64,000 nucleotides of DNA from contig JAJAGP010000863.1 of assembly GCA_025084515.1 (NCBI GenBank), positions 157,501-221,500 of the forward strand, given 5' to 3'. Below the pieces are notes generated by a model that made no database searches, was not told the DNA's origin, and saw only the letters and a list, made by a program, of their open reading frames with translations. The translations under genes were made by a program, and so were the position numbers. Shown piece after piece: positions 1-41,060 of this stretch (positions within the stretch are counted from its first letter, which is position 1; each line of letters begins with the position of its first letter). This DNA comes from Ancistrus triradiatus (taxonomy: Eukaryota; Chordata; Actinopteri; Siluriformes; Loricariidae).

Positions 1-1441
1 CATGAGTTTGTTTAACGCAAACTGGAAAGTAATGTGGTCTGAGGTTGGTTCATCTACTGGACGTGAGTTTTGTGAGCGTATTAATATCAAAATAATATGG
101 ATTGATTTGTATGTCTATTGACAGCCTGTGTCCTGTGAAAAAGAGGAAAACTGATTAGCAAGTAGGACTCAAGTTCAGTTTCCCAGAGGGAAGAGGAGAA
201 ATAATGCAAAAACAATGACCATTTTTGCATGGTGATGTAATTTCCACGCTTGAGCTGTGAGTGGCTAGAGCGAGTTACCATTGTGTTCTTGTGAGCTTCA
301 GGATGTCCTGTCCGGGGGGAGGGGGTGCTTGTTGGAAAGGGGACGTGACCATCAGCCATAGCTTCACAAATTAAGGTAGCAAAAGCTGGAGAGACAGCCG
401 AGCTTCAATGGCCACCACCTTTTATCGATCTATGGAAGCTTACTGAGACTTCATCGGAGCTGTTACCAATCGAGGTGGGCTGAACCCTTTGGGAGGGGAA
501 GAAATTTCAAGAATCTTCAGTAACGGTCTGGGTTAAATCTTGAAGAATCTCCAGTAAAGATCTTCATCTCTGTGGGACACCTGTTTGGATAATAGGGAGT
601 CTTTAAGTTAACTTGTAGCTGTCTGCCTGGTATCAAACCCTAATCTGGATGGGAAGCCTCGCAGTAGGTGAGTCTTAGAGATTTCTTGGAATCTTTGAGG
701 GTGTATAGACGTTCACACAGGAAGCCAACGTGGTCACAATTTCTGTACGGTTCATAACCTTGTTTCATTATTATGTTATGTAGTGATATCCACTACAATG
801 ACATTTCCAATAGTGTACCTCATCCTAATTTGATCAAAAATCAAGCCTCTCCAGGAGCAGAGGTAATCATGGTCCGTGCTTAAGGGCCCAACAATGACAG
901 CTTGCTGGAGCCATGATGTGAACTTCCAAACTTCTGATCAGTACCTCAAAGCCTTGTTAATTGTATACGAGTCTGTGTGACTGGGAAATGATGCTTTCTA
1001 AAGCTCCAAAAATGTAGTATAATTTCCAAAAGGCTTTTAGAAATGGTTTTTAGAATATGAGTCAAAGTATGTAATTCAGATGTAGCTACAGGTTGTGTCT
1101 TGTGCACCACCTTGTCAAATTACATGTTTTGAAAGGAAGTTAAATATAGCATGTTTCTGCAAATTTGTGTATTTTGGACATCTTTCCAGTTGATAAACTG
1201 GACTTTTTGTAAGATGTCAGAGCTAAATTGACTGGTTCATGGTTTGATATAATTTGCATAAATTCTTTTTACATTTAAGTTCGTTCTTTGCAAAGCTTAA
1301 GTTTCTTAAATAAAAAAAATGAATAAAAGCAAAGGTTTTATGAAGATGGGATTTATTGAAAGCGTTACCATTACTTGCTAGTTCTGCTGTAATGCTCAGA
1401 TATGTGGATTGTTATTTCCATTTTAAAGAAATGTGCACATA
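1..1441. other. Intronic or upstream sequence, no gene recognised
   Basis: AT-rich non-coding sequence, probably intron of arhgap29 since coding exons must exist upstream. I searched it by eye for the family's N-terminal residues and found none. A donor-like GTGAGT occurs near 667, but no open frame precedes it. Confidence 0.5.
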
Positions 1442-3424
1442 CAGTGGTGCTTGAAAGTTTCTGAACCATTTACAATTGTCTGCATTTTACATAAATATGA
1501 CAAACATTTCATGTGAAAAAGTGAAAAAGGTAAAGATATTTAAGTTTATTTCTGGTCAACATCTGTTCATTTGTTAATATACATCCATCCCTGCATTTCA
1601 TGCCTACAGCACATTCCAAAAAGGCATAACAAAGCCATGATAAAATTATTTCAATGTTTAAAAATGTTCCTCCAAGAAAGATTGGAAGGGATTTGCATAG
1701 TTTTCCCTCTAGAGTGCATAATATCTATAAAAGATTCAAGGAATCTGGAGGAATTTCGGTGTATATAGGGCAAGAGCGCAAGCCTAAACTGAAGACCTGT
1801 TACCTCAGGGTCACTTCAGATCTCCCTTCATCAAGAACTGCCATTCATCAATAGCTGATATAACCACAACAAGGGATTACTTTGGCAAATTTTTGTCAAG
1901 CACTACAATACCGAGTTATGTTCTCAAATGCCATTTAAAACTTGACTGTGCGAAAAGAAGCCTTATGTTAACCATTTCAAGAAGCGGCATCAACTTCACT
2001 GGGCTCAGAGGCCTCTAGGATGGAACATATATTGTTTGGAAGAAATGGATGTTGTGTGTTCTGGACCAAAGCTAAAAAGGACCACCAGACTGACCCTGCA
2101 AAAGCAAGGGTCCTGTCATGGTATGGGGTTGTGTCAGTTTACACTTCTGTGATGCCAGCATTAATGCAGAAAAGTACACTGAGCTTTTAGAGCAATATAT
2201 GCTTCAAGACAACATTTTTTCCAGGGACTTCCAGGCATTTTTCATCAACACAATGCAATACCACGTGCTACACATATTAGAAAGGCGTGAAGAGGGTATG
2301 AGTACTGAAATGGCCTGCCTGCAGTCCTGACCTGTCCCCGATTAGAGAATGTGTGGAGAATTTTGAAACAAAAATGTGACAACGACAAGCCCATACTGTT
2401 GCACACCTCAGGATGCATTTGTAAGAAGAATGGGACAAAATAACACCTGAAACACTTCATTGCTTTTGTATTCTTGGTGCCAAAATGTATTTTAAGTGTT
2501 GTGAGAAGGAATTACAACATAACAAAGTGGTAAATGCTTTACTGCAGCAACTTTCTTTGGAATGTGTTGCAGGCCTGAAATGCAGGTGCAGGAAATGCAG
2601 ATGTTTATTAACAAATGAAATGAGGTTCATCAGACAAAACATGAAATATCATGGTTTCATACTGTCTGCAATGAATTTATAGTCAAAGTAAATGTACATT
2701 TTTTTTTGTTTATTGAGGAAAAGTATTTGTTTATTGAGGAAAAGTATTACTTATATGTGAATGGCAGAAGTATGTGAACATTTGGGAATTGCAGTTAATT
2801 TGATGGAAAATTTTAAATCAGGTGTTTTTAATCAAAGGGATGTTAATCAGGTGCAAATAGGTGCCTTGTTGTATTTAAAGAACAGGGACCTATCAAGTTT
2901 TACAAACAAATGAGATTTATGAGAACCTCAGTTATTGATGGTCATCAAACTGGAAAAGATTCTAAAACTCTAGAGACTCTAGAGAGTCTGGACTGCACCA
3001 CTCCACAGTTCCAGGAGGCTACTGGAAATATGTTTGTGAGCTGATGACACCAAAATAGAAACATTGTGTCTGGAGAACGGGAAACACTGCATTTCAGCCT
3101 AAGAACCTAATTTCATCTGTGAAACATGGTAGTGATAGTAACATGCTTTGTGCCTGTTTCGTTGCATTTTGGCCAGCACGGCTTGCTATTCATTGATGGA
3201 ACAATGAATTCTGAATTACACCAGCAAATTTTAAAGTAGATTGTCAGGGCATTTGTCCATGAACTGAATCTCAAGAAAAAGTCATTCACACAAGTTGTTC
3301 TACCAAAGAATGGTTAAAGAAGTCTAAAGTTAATGTTTTGGTATGACTAGGTAAATATATAATGGAAACTAAAATAAAATATATATAAAAATTCTAAACA
3401 GTTCCCAAACTTTCAAGTACCACT
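1442..3424. mobile_element. Decayed Tc1-type element, composite or nested
   Basis: The left end CAGTGGTGCTTGAAAGTTTC at 1442 is mirrored by an inverted, mutated copy ending near 3424; a TA (1440-1441) precedes the left end. The interior at about 1650-2660 is a second Tc-like relic that matches 49470-50460, suggesting insertion of one element into another. Transposase reading frames are broken throughout. Confidence 0.7.
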
Positions 3425-4149
3425 TTCATGTGATAGCAACAAGGATGGATTGAGAATTATTCTGGGCAGTAGAGCAAAGAAAATTTCTAGGTTTGTCCAT
3501 TATCATGGAGTACCAGCAGTGCAGCATTAAGTATCTATTTAAATATATTGATTTAGCTGAAACAGAAAGCAAGACAAGCAGTGGGGTGTTAATGGCCTTG
3601 CTTAAGAACTTCATTCTAACTCCCTTGCACGTCTCTTATTTGATATCACCACTTTGTAGAGACCTGAATAGAACCTTAACCAATGAACCACCACCGGTGG
3701 TGTTTGAGGTGCTGAGATAAGACACAGAACTTCAGATTATTAAAGGAGGCAGGCAGTTGAAGCTGAAATTGGATCTTCACCTTTAGCATATTTGGCTCCT
3801 GAAGTTCCCTAGGAGCCTCCAGGATAGGAGCGAGATCACTGGAATGTTGATGGCGTCAGCAGGTTTTTGGCGGAGCCCGTGCTCTCTCTGCATTTTTTTT
3901 TTTTTCTGCATAGAATTGAACAGGAAATTTATTGTGGGTGGTGTGTTTTAGCTAATTTGTGCTCATGTTTTCAACCCTCTCTGTCTCTGCCATCACGTTG
4001 TTTAGCTACAGTGCAGGAAACAAGCTGTGTGATAAGAGATCCAATCATGTAGTTCTACTTCCTTCTTAGTGAAGGGAACTCTTAGCGAGTTTTTTGCCAA
4101 ATGTAAAGTTGCACTTTTCCAATAATCAGTATGTATATATAGAGAGAGA

Positions 4150-4275
4150 GAACTCTTGTCAAGAACCAAAAATGATGAGTATCGAGCAATTTTTTTCCCA
4201 TAAGGAATAATGTAAATTGAATTAATTCATTCCAGTCCCCCAGAAAATCGAATTCAAATTCATTGGTTGCATTGG
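4150..4275 (+). mobile_element. Fragment of the CAGTGGTACC inverted-repeat element
   Basis: Similar to 33810-33880: a stretch like 'gagTAcCGAGCAAattttTcCCCATAAG' is recognisable. Only an internal fragment remains, within the intron or upstream region before exon 1. Confidence 0.5.
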
Positions 4276-4380
4276 TTCTGGACATCAGTCCTTTGCAGGG
4301 CTTGACAGGGTTTCCTATTGGAGTACCAATTTCCCCTCTCTCAGATACAGCCAGTTGCTCCTGTGTGATGTCTGACCTGG

Positions 4381-4565
4381 GCTGGCACAGTGGTTAGTGC
4401 TGTCGCCTCACAGCTCCAGCGTCCCCGGTTTGATCCCAACTGTGGACTCCACCTATGTGGTGTTTGCATGTCCACCCTGTGTACGTGTTGGTTTACTCCT
4501 GGTGCTCCAGTTCCCTCCCACAATCCAAAGGCATGTGTCTTAGGTTAATTGGTCATTCTAAAGTG
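4381..4565 (+). mobile_element. tRNA-derived SINE (DANA/mermaid-like type)
   Basis: It starts with GGCACAGTGGTTAGTGCTGT, followed by a 'cgcctcacag' head and a body resembling 'tggtgtttgcatgt...ccctcccacaatccaaag'. This order is typical of the fish SINE with a tRNA-like head. A similar and better preserved copy lies at 36284-36560. It ends about 125 bp before arhgap29 exon 1 of the window. Confidence 0.7.
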
Positions 4566-4690
4566 TGGGGGTCTTCAAATTCCTAAAGGGTTCTTGTTGC
4601 GGTACTGGATGATACAGTTAAATTGTTCATATTTCTATTACTCTTACACGTCTTAGCTTTTAACTGTCAATCATATCTGACTCATATCAG

Positions 4691-33164
<28,474 letters not shown>

Positions 33165-33768
33165 TCTGACATCAGAACTGTATATGTCAGAATGTGTAAA
33201 TATGTGGAAAACTTATGAACTGTCAAGACCAAGGAAGTGTTTTTTTTATAGATACTATCTTTATATATTTTAATATATGACTCCTTATGTTTGGAGACGG
33301 CAGCTTGTAAAGATAGAACAAGCTCGTGTGCCAGTATTAACACAGGATGCACTTAGCTTTTTTATATCTCATTGTCTTACTTAAAATAAGAACAAAAAGG
33401 GCTTATTAAAGAGGCATACATGAAATGAACGGAAATTATTTGTAGTCATGTTCGAAATTTGAAATCTGATAGAAAAGGTTTTCAAGATGTCATTTGGAGG
33501 ACTCTGATGTTACTGTGCAATTCCTTGTTTTGTAATTTTCGTTGTACTAAACTTTTAATATATGCACATTGTATTTTGTATCTTTTACACCAAAAACAAT
33601 TTAATCAGAATTGTTAAGGCTGTGGTATTGTGATTTCCTCTAAGCTAAACACTATGGACATTTCAGCTCATTCCATTACAGTATTTTATATTCAGGATTC
33701 ACTAACAGAAGGGCCATATGTAGTGCACAAGTAGTTTTTAAGTTAATGCCATGATGTCTAAATAAGGA
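33165..33768 (+). other. arhgap29: arhgap29 3' untranslated region, likely poly(A) signal
   Basis: AT-rich non-coding sequence after the stop. An ATTAAA hexamer lies at 33405-33410; no AATAAA was seen before the transposon starting at 33769. The true 3' end cannot be fixed without transcripts. Confidence 0.5.
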
Positions 33769-33770
33769 TA

Positions 33771-34484
33771 CAGTGGTACCTCGGTTCTCATCATTAATTC
33801 GTTCCAGAAGGCTTGTCGAGAAACGAAAACAACGAGTACCGAGCAAATTTTTCCCCATAAGAAAAATCCATTCCATATAAGGCATTATATGCATTAATGG
33901 AGTTGTACTGTACAGGTTCTTCATGATAAGTAATGATAAGTTACTGTTTAAAACACTTACATTAACCTACAGTTGGCCAAAATCATTAACACAACTTATT
34001 TGATAGTAAAGTGTTGGGAAATCTCACGTAATTTAGTGAGTAATGGATTGAAAGTGAAAAGTAAAAGCAAAACACTTAATCTATTGATGAATTCTGTGCA
34101 CTAGCATAGCTGCTAATGCTAACTGCAGCCTGTGTTCTGGATTCTTCACTTCCTGTTTTCCTTTCGGTTGGCTGTCAATCCCAATCTTTTTAGGACCAAT
34201 GGACACTTATTTGCACTAAAAATCCAGTACTGTAGATGTAAAAATAAAGAAAACCACGATAAACACTGAGTAAGTGAAGAAGCTATTGTCAATCTGAATC
34301 ACTGTGTACTGAATCATGAATAGAGTTTCAGCTGAAACTGGTCAGTGGCTCGACTCAACCAAGTTTAAGCAAGTGTGCCCAGTACCGAGCAATCGACGAC
34401 ATCCGAGACAAATTTTTCTAGTCAATATGCATTGAGAACCAAATTCGACGAGCTCTGAGGTGGCCGAGAACCGAGGTACCACTG
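33771..34484. mobile_element. Tc1/mariner-type non-autonomous element, 714 bp
   Basis: The left end CAGTGGTACCTCGGTTCTC and the right end GAGAACCGAGGTACCACTG are an exact 19-bp inverted repeat, flanked by TA on each side (33769-33770 and 34485-34486). No transposase. Related but more worn copies lie at 38760-39445, 42907-43200 and 4150-4275. Confidence 0.9.
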
Positions 34485-34486
34485 TA

Positions 34487-35750
34487 ACTAGATATGCTTG
34501 GAAATAATGCCATCCACTGCATGTCCAATAGCAAACAATTCAGAAATGAGACTTTTATTATTTTTATACATACATACAGTGTGTACAACCTAACAGATGT
34601 ATTTGCTAGAGGTAATTGGGATTCTAAATATCTCTACCATCCTTTGTAATGCACAGCATGTTCAAAAGCAAGCATTCGTCTTTCTAGCCCAGTGTATTAC
34701 ATCATACAGGTTATTCGGGATTAAGTACCTTTCCTCTGAGTACTATATAGGGTATGAAATACTGGACCATACTAAAGATTCAATAGGGAGCCATTTGTTA
34801 TTCAGACCACTGTGTAAGATGTGTAGTAATAACCTTTTCACGTTAATGTTTGTCGATCTGGGAGCAATTTAGTATGCAGCTTTCTACTCTCTAAATGCTG
34901 TAATTATTTCAGTATTAAGGGCTAAGGCCAGCTCCCTTATCCTTATATATACAATTTACAGCCTATGAACAGTGGCCATAAGACCATTTACGTAGTATTG
35001 TCTGTATAAGGGTGTATAACGGACAGGTATTAGCAGTGAATCATGAACCTCTTTATAATGGGTTACATTGGGTATGAAGTAATGGCTCCCTAAGCAGACA
35101 CCTATATGGAAAACTACCCAGTTACAGTAAGGTTCAATATCAGAGTCAACCTACATATCTGCCAAAGCTTGGGGTTTCCATTGTATACAGGGTTTATTTT
35201 TTTATTTTATGCACACTACATGTACACTGGGTTGTGTGTCACTGAGTTACTCCATTTTGTGCACAGTGTGTTTCAAGCTTACCTTAAAACATGTTAGAAA
35301 CACAAACACATTTCCAAAGGTTTTTTATAGATAAATGTATTCATGTTGAAGTATTCCATCAAAATCTACTACAAACAAAGAGTTTACCAAAAGAGGCGCA
35401 CAGTTTAATGTGTCTGTGTAATTAGATGTGTTTTGTAAGACACCAAGGTCAGTTCCTTACAGCATTTTTTACTTTATTCAGTGTATAAAACAGGTAACTG
35501 GCAAAACACAACGATTGTGAAAACACACTTTTGTAACTTATTAAACTGCTACACAAAAATGGCTAGATATAAGTCTTTATTTTTTATATTGTAAAAGTTT
35601 ATGAGACTTGAATATCTTATGACAGATAGAGTAGTGGAAAAAAATTAGTAGTGAAACAACCTTAGAAATAAACTTAGATATTAGAACATTATTGAGCAGT
35701 ATTCAGTTATATTTATATTTTGGGAAGTAATCAAATCCATTCACGTTCCT
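34487..35750. other. Intergenic sequence, nothing recognised
   Basis: AT-rich sequence without convincing exons or repeats. Confidence 0.5.
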
Positions 35751-35756
35751 AAATGT

Positions 35757-36225
35757 CCAGTGAACCATTGACACAAGGCAGGATGGAGCCATGCTTCCAT
35801 GTTATTTATGCTAAATCCTGACCCTACCATCCGAATGCTGCAGCAGAAATCAAGACTCGTGAGACCAGGCAATGTTTTTACATTCTTCTATTGTCCAATT
35901 TAGGCGAGCCGTGCGAATTGCATCCTCGGTTGCCTGTTCTTAGCTGATAGGAGTGGCACCTGGTGTGGTCTTCTGCAGCAGAGATGCTCTTGTAACAAGT
36001 GGTCATTTGTGTTACTGTTGCTCAGACTATTCTAATCTGATCTCTGGCATCAACAAGGCCTTTTTACCCAGAGAACTGCTGCTCACTGGATATTTTCTCT
36101 TTTTTGGACCATTCTCTGTAAACCCTACAGATATCTGTGTGTAAAAAATTCCAGTAGATCAGCAGTTTCTGAAACACTCAGACCAGCCTGTCTTGCTCCA
36201 ACAACCATGCCATGTTCAAAGTTAC
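35757..36225 (-). mobile_element. Fragment of the Tc1-type element seen at 15406
   Basis: 'caaggcaggatggagccatg', 'gaccctaccatccgaatg' and 'gctcactggatattttctct' run parallel to 15580-16600, without the nested element. The terminal repeats are missing. Confidence 0.75.
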
Positions 36226-36283
36226 TTAAATCACCTTTTTTCTCTATTAAATTTTTTTGTTGTAGGTTTTTGTTTACCAGGGG

Positions 36284-36560
36284 TGCCTGGCTCGGTGGGT
36301 AGCATCGCCGCCTCACAACAAAAAGGTCCTGGGTTCAATCCCAGGGTGGAGCGGCCTGGGTCCTTTCTGTGTGGAGTCTGCATGTCCTCCCCGTGTCCGC
36401 GTGGGTTTACTCCGGGTACTCCGGTTTCCTCCCACAGTCCAAAGATATGCATGTTAGGTTAATTGACTAAACTAAATTGGCATTGACTTGAGTGTATGAA
36501 TGACTTGGCTGAACATGGCCACTGTTGCTGATAGCGACGTTAAATAAGTCAATAAACAAC
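36284..36560 (+). mobile_element. DANA/mermaid-like SINE, well preserved
   Basis: Head GCCTGGCTCGGTGGGTAGCA with 'ggttcaatccc' as the B-box, then 'gtgtggagtctgcatgtcctcc', 'ccggtttcctcccacagtcc' and an (AAC)n-like end. This is the clearest copy of the family in the window. Confidence 0.8.
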
Positions 36561-38759
36561 AACAACAACCGGGGTGCCTGGACCTACTTAGCAGTCAGTT
36601 TTCATGGTTGTTTTTCTGTATATGGTATTTAGAGTGGAGAATAAGAATTCTTACTGAAGACTGTGTAAGAGAGTCAGCATTTTAAAACCTCTGGCGATAA
36701 AATCATTCAAACACAGACAAACTAAAGAATTGATACACTTCCTTTACAATTCCCTTACTGAAGACAACATTTTTTAGTTTTTGTTTAGTTCTAGGGTTTG
36801 AGTCAATATCATTTTAGAAAAGATTTAAATCGAGAACTGTATGTACGAAACAACAGTCTGCCGTCACACATCAGAAAGACTGTGGTGGACTGTGTTAAGG
36901 AATAGCTCGGGGAATGCTGGGCGTGTCAGTCCTCTCCCTTACCTCATCACACATCTGATAGCTGACTGCATCTTATTCTTTAAACATTAGACTCCTGAAC
37001 AAAGCTCCAATACAGAGTCCCTCATTTTTGGTCACAAGGTCTGTGTGGCGCTCTCCATCAGTAGATGTAGCCCAGTTTAGAGGTAGAGAAAGCATAAGAA
37101 TTGCATCAATGTTAGAAAGCCTGTTTAATGGTTTTCATATGGAAATGTGGGGGTGGAAGAACGCAGGGCTTTCACTCTTCTGAGGCCTTTCTAATTCATA
37201 TGCAACACTGGGGGAAAATTGCTGGCTGGATAAACTCTTAGCAACTAATCAGATGGGCAGAAAGGGTTGGGGGGGTGCTGCAGTGAACTGAGGTCAGATG
37301 ACTGACAGGTTCATACATGTATGTATCATGCGTCTTGTGTCTGCAAACATGCATGTGACCTACAAATGAGTCTCTGTGGAGACTCACATTGTCAGACTTC
37401 TTAATATTAAAAAGCGTTAGAAAGTATAAGAAGATTCTTGCTACTACACACACAAACACAGGGTGGAGTATAATGTGACTTGTGGGTGTTGAAATTAGAG
37501 TGGCTACTGATTTGTTGCCTGTGTGCAGGACTGCTGGCTCCACATTCTGAACTCCTGACATGATAGTCTACAATTACTGAACAAATTTGTGTACATGTGT
37601 CAGATCCGTTCCATATAATTGGGAAGTGCGCTTAAGAGTATGGCATAAACGGCAGGTCATGCAGTAAAAAGTGGAGATGTGCTGTTATGTCCAGTAATAA
37701 CTGCCACTTTATACACACTGCATCATAAAGAGCTGAAGTCCTTCACATGTACTGCTGCGTAGTGACCATGTAGATCCCTATCCTCTCTGTGACTACACTG
37801 GCATCCTCATATCAGGTTTGTCTCTTGTACTCCTGTTTTTAGTGAGATCAATGTAATAAGTTATTCTCATGAACATGACAAATACTGGGACCCAGCTTGG
37901 AAAAAAACACAATCAAACCTGGTTATCTTGCCCACGTCTGTTTCATGGCTATTTTTGGCGAGAGGAGAGTTTGGCGACTTAACAGGGTTACAAAAAATAA
38001 GCAAAGTGACATTCATACTTGTTGCTGACATAATGTTTCTTACTGAGCAGCCCTCATGATCGTACAATCACATTTACAGTCTGTGATTGATGATTGTTTC
38101 TGTGGCGCGAAGCGCATGAAGTCCAGTCTGCAATGAATAACAGCGAAATCATTATAAGTCTGTTCACTCCAGCCATACAAGACCAGACTCCTATGTCTTT
38201 GAATGGGGAGAGGTCTATATATCCGAAACTGAAAGAGAAATTAGCGTTTAAAATGCATATTTAGAATTGCTGGTATAACATGACAAAAATAATATAACTT
38301 ACTTGGGTTGTTGGGTTCCAATAACAGAAATATGCAAGGTTATTCTGGCTACTGCGCATGCGCTCTCTGACACATTTTCCAATATGCCAATTGGGATTTT
38401 CTAATGACGGGGCGGGGCTTCTGTACCACAGTCCCATTCGTATTTCAACCAGTGACCAGTCTCCTCCTTATATAATGTTAGTAGGGTAGAATTTCATTGC
38501 TGGCAGGACATTTGTCACATTTTAAGCTTGGCGAGGGCGAGAGGCGAGGTTGACTGCTTTTTGAGGTAAAGTGCATGGAAGGAAATTCGTCCTGCCATCA
38601 CAGGTGGCGAAATATGAGGTTGGCGAGATAACGGGGGCAAGATAACAGTTAGACTGTACCTTTTTTTCATTATGATATGCATACAGGGATGCCTAGTGGA
38701 ATGATTCAAAATAAGATGTAGTACTTTAATTGATTTTTTGACCAAATACTCATTATTGC

Positions 38760-39445
38760 AACACAATAAGACCACCCCGGAACTTGTCAAATTTTGACTA
38801 GAAATATGTGTCTTGATTCTCGTCGTTTGCTCGGTACTCAGCACATGTCCTTAAACTTGTATGAGTTGTATTTTTACATTTACAGTACTGTGTCCTTAGT
38901 ACAAATAAGTCACCATGGGTCCTAAAATGGCTAGTTATGAGTCAAAAATAAGGAAAACTGAATCCTCGAGAACACAGATTGCAGTTAGCATTAGCAGCTA
39001 TGTTCACCAATCGAGTAAGTGTTTTGCTTTTACTTTTCACTTTCAATCCATTACTCATTAAATTACATGAGATTTTTCAACATTGTATTATAAAATAAGC
39101 TTTATGTTAATGATTTTGGCCAACTGTAGGTTAATGTAAGTGTTAATGTGTAATAGACTTCCCTATTATACAGTATAGACTATATTAAACTCCTCAGTCC
39201 ATGATACATTTAACTTTTGATGTATTTGTCGAAACATATCCCCATCATAAATGAGGGAGCATCTGTACAATACAACTCCATTAATGCATATAATGCCTTA
39301 TACAGTGTGGATTTTCTGGGAGTCTGGAATGGATTCATTCATTTTACGTTACTCCTTATGGAAAAAATTTTGCTCGGCTACTCATTGTTTCGGTACTTGA
39401 CGAGCCTTTTGAAACGAATTAACAACGAGAACCAAGTTACCACTG
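38760..39445 (-). mobile_element. CAGTGGTACC element, inverted and decayed
   Basis: The right end '...gagaaccaagttaccactg' at 39428-39445 is followed by TA; the interior shares 'ccattaatgcatataatgcc' (inverted relative to 33870-33900) and 'agtgttttgcttttacttttc'. The left boundary is approximate. Confidence 0.7.
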
Positions 39446-39499
39446 TATGACAATGCCTGAATTATTAAAACATACGTTTTTACAAAATGTAGTCTTTTC

Positions 39500-39692
39500 A
39501 TTTATGTAATTTGGCAGACAACCCTTAATCCAGGGAGGACTTTTGCAATTGATACAATCTTACAGTCCAAGCAATTGTGGGTTAAGGGTCTTGCTCAGGA
39601 CCCAAACAGTGGTAGCTTGGCAAAAGTGGGGACTTGAACCCTAGCCACTCTGGTTCATAATCCTGTAACTTAACCACTTGGCCACCATAATC
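39500..39692 (-). mobile_element. tRNA-headed SINE, minus orientation
   Basis: Contains 'gggttaagggtcttgctcag' and 'tggttcataatcctgtaact' in the reverse order of the family. Confidence 0.7.
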
Positions 39693-40759
39693 CCATCTTG
39701 TGCTTGTTACAGCCACACTGACAGCAACTGAGGTTCGTTTTTGCTTGTACCACATAACATTTGTTTGTTGTACTGGTCAGTTCCTCTAGAGTTTAAAATA
39801 AAATATTAAAGTGAAGAGATCAACAGTTAACAGTAATTGAAACAAAGAAGATTACATGTCAGCAATGAATCGTGGGTTTCTGAGAACTGAGAACTTGGTT
39901 AAAAAAGGTTAATAGTAATATTTTAAAAATGTTCAGTACCATATAAAGCTATAAATATGAATATTTTTTGTATTTTTTGTAAAAATATTTGTGGACATGG
40001 TTTCATGATGGCATGGCACCTTTTCTAACGAATTTCTACTTTTTGTTTCATAGCATAATTGCTTAAACATGTCCAACCCAGTCTATCTGTGACCTCTTGT
40101 TGGTGGGTGATGCTAAAAATCCCTATGTCAGAAATTCCAAACTCTGTGGATGATCTTCTCTTCGGACTGAAATAGCAGTTCTGGCTGCAGTACAAGGATG
40201 TGGACTTTGAAAATGAATACATGTATCTTGTCACGACCAGTGAACTTGAAGAGGGCTATGCTGAAAGTAATATTTTTCCCCTGTGATGACATGAGTGTCT
40301 GCATTTCAGAGACACCACCATCCAGCATTCCTTCAATGTCACCCAGTACATCCATGACACCAGTTAGAGCTGTTAGCCTTTCTACAATCTCTATCTGACA
40401 ACAAAGACGATTTATCTGACAGTAGCAGTGTTGACTCATTGTAGTTATCTCTGGCCTGCCTGTACTTTCATTCCTTTGGCCAAGTAGCTAGTAGCGTTGG
40501 GCGAGACTAGGCTTGCCTTCAGTCCTCTATGCCCTTGAGTTGTGCATCCTTGCCTAAGACTAAGGGCAGAGCCAGGGTTCATAACCAAAGTGTTCTGTAG
40601 TGATCTCTGATGTTGGGTTGTTGTTTTTTTGCATTTCATGTGCAATTACTCAGCTATGGTGGTTGCTCGGGAGGTGGGTTGCCAATGTCTGATGTGATCT
40701 CTCTTGGCTGTGTTACCTTCTGGTTCTCCCCTTTATAACTATACTGTTATAGTAATCAC

Positions 40760-41060
40760 CACTAAGGAGGTTGGGTCCCTTTTTGAGTCTTGGTCCTCCC
40801 AAGGTTTCTTCAATCATAGAGAAAAATAAGAATAATCCAAGATTTCTCTTTAATACAGTCTCCAAATTAACAAAAAACCCCACAGAAAGTGACTCGCCCA
40901 TTCTGTGTAATTTTAACAGTAATGATTTCATGACTTTCTTTAATGATAAGATAGAAAACATTAGGCATAAAACTCAATGCTCATCACATCACCAAACTGT
41001 TCAGCAACCTTCCAGATGCAGTACTAGTGAAGGGGGGAATCTGATTCAATTAGTCCGTAC
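40760..41060 (+). mobile_element. LINE fragment (reverse-transcriptase ORF, upstream part)
   Basis: A frame reads NNPRFLFNTVSKLTKNPTES and FFNDKIENIRHKT, which resembles the region between endonuclease and reverse transcriptase in L2/CR1/Rex-type fish LINEs ('NPRxLFxTVNKL...FFxxKIxxIR'). The frame is short and lacks the catalytic domain, so it is a dead piece. Confidence 0.65.

Noticed and set aside
87..359. Minus-strand open frame of 90 codons
   Set aside because: No recognisable domain, no splice or promoter context, composition like random intron.
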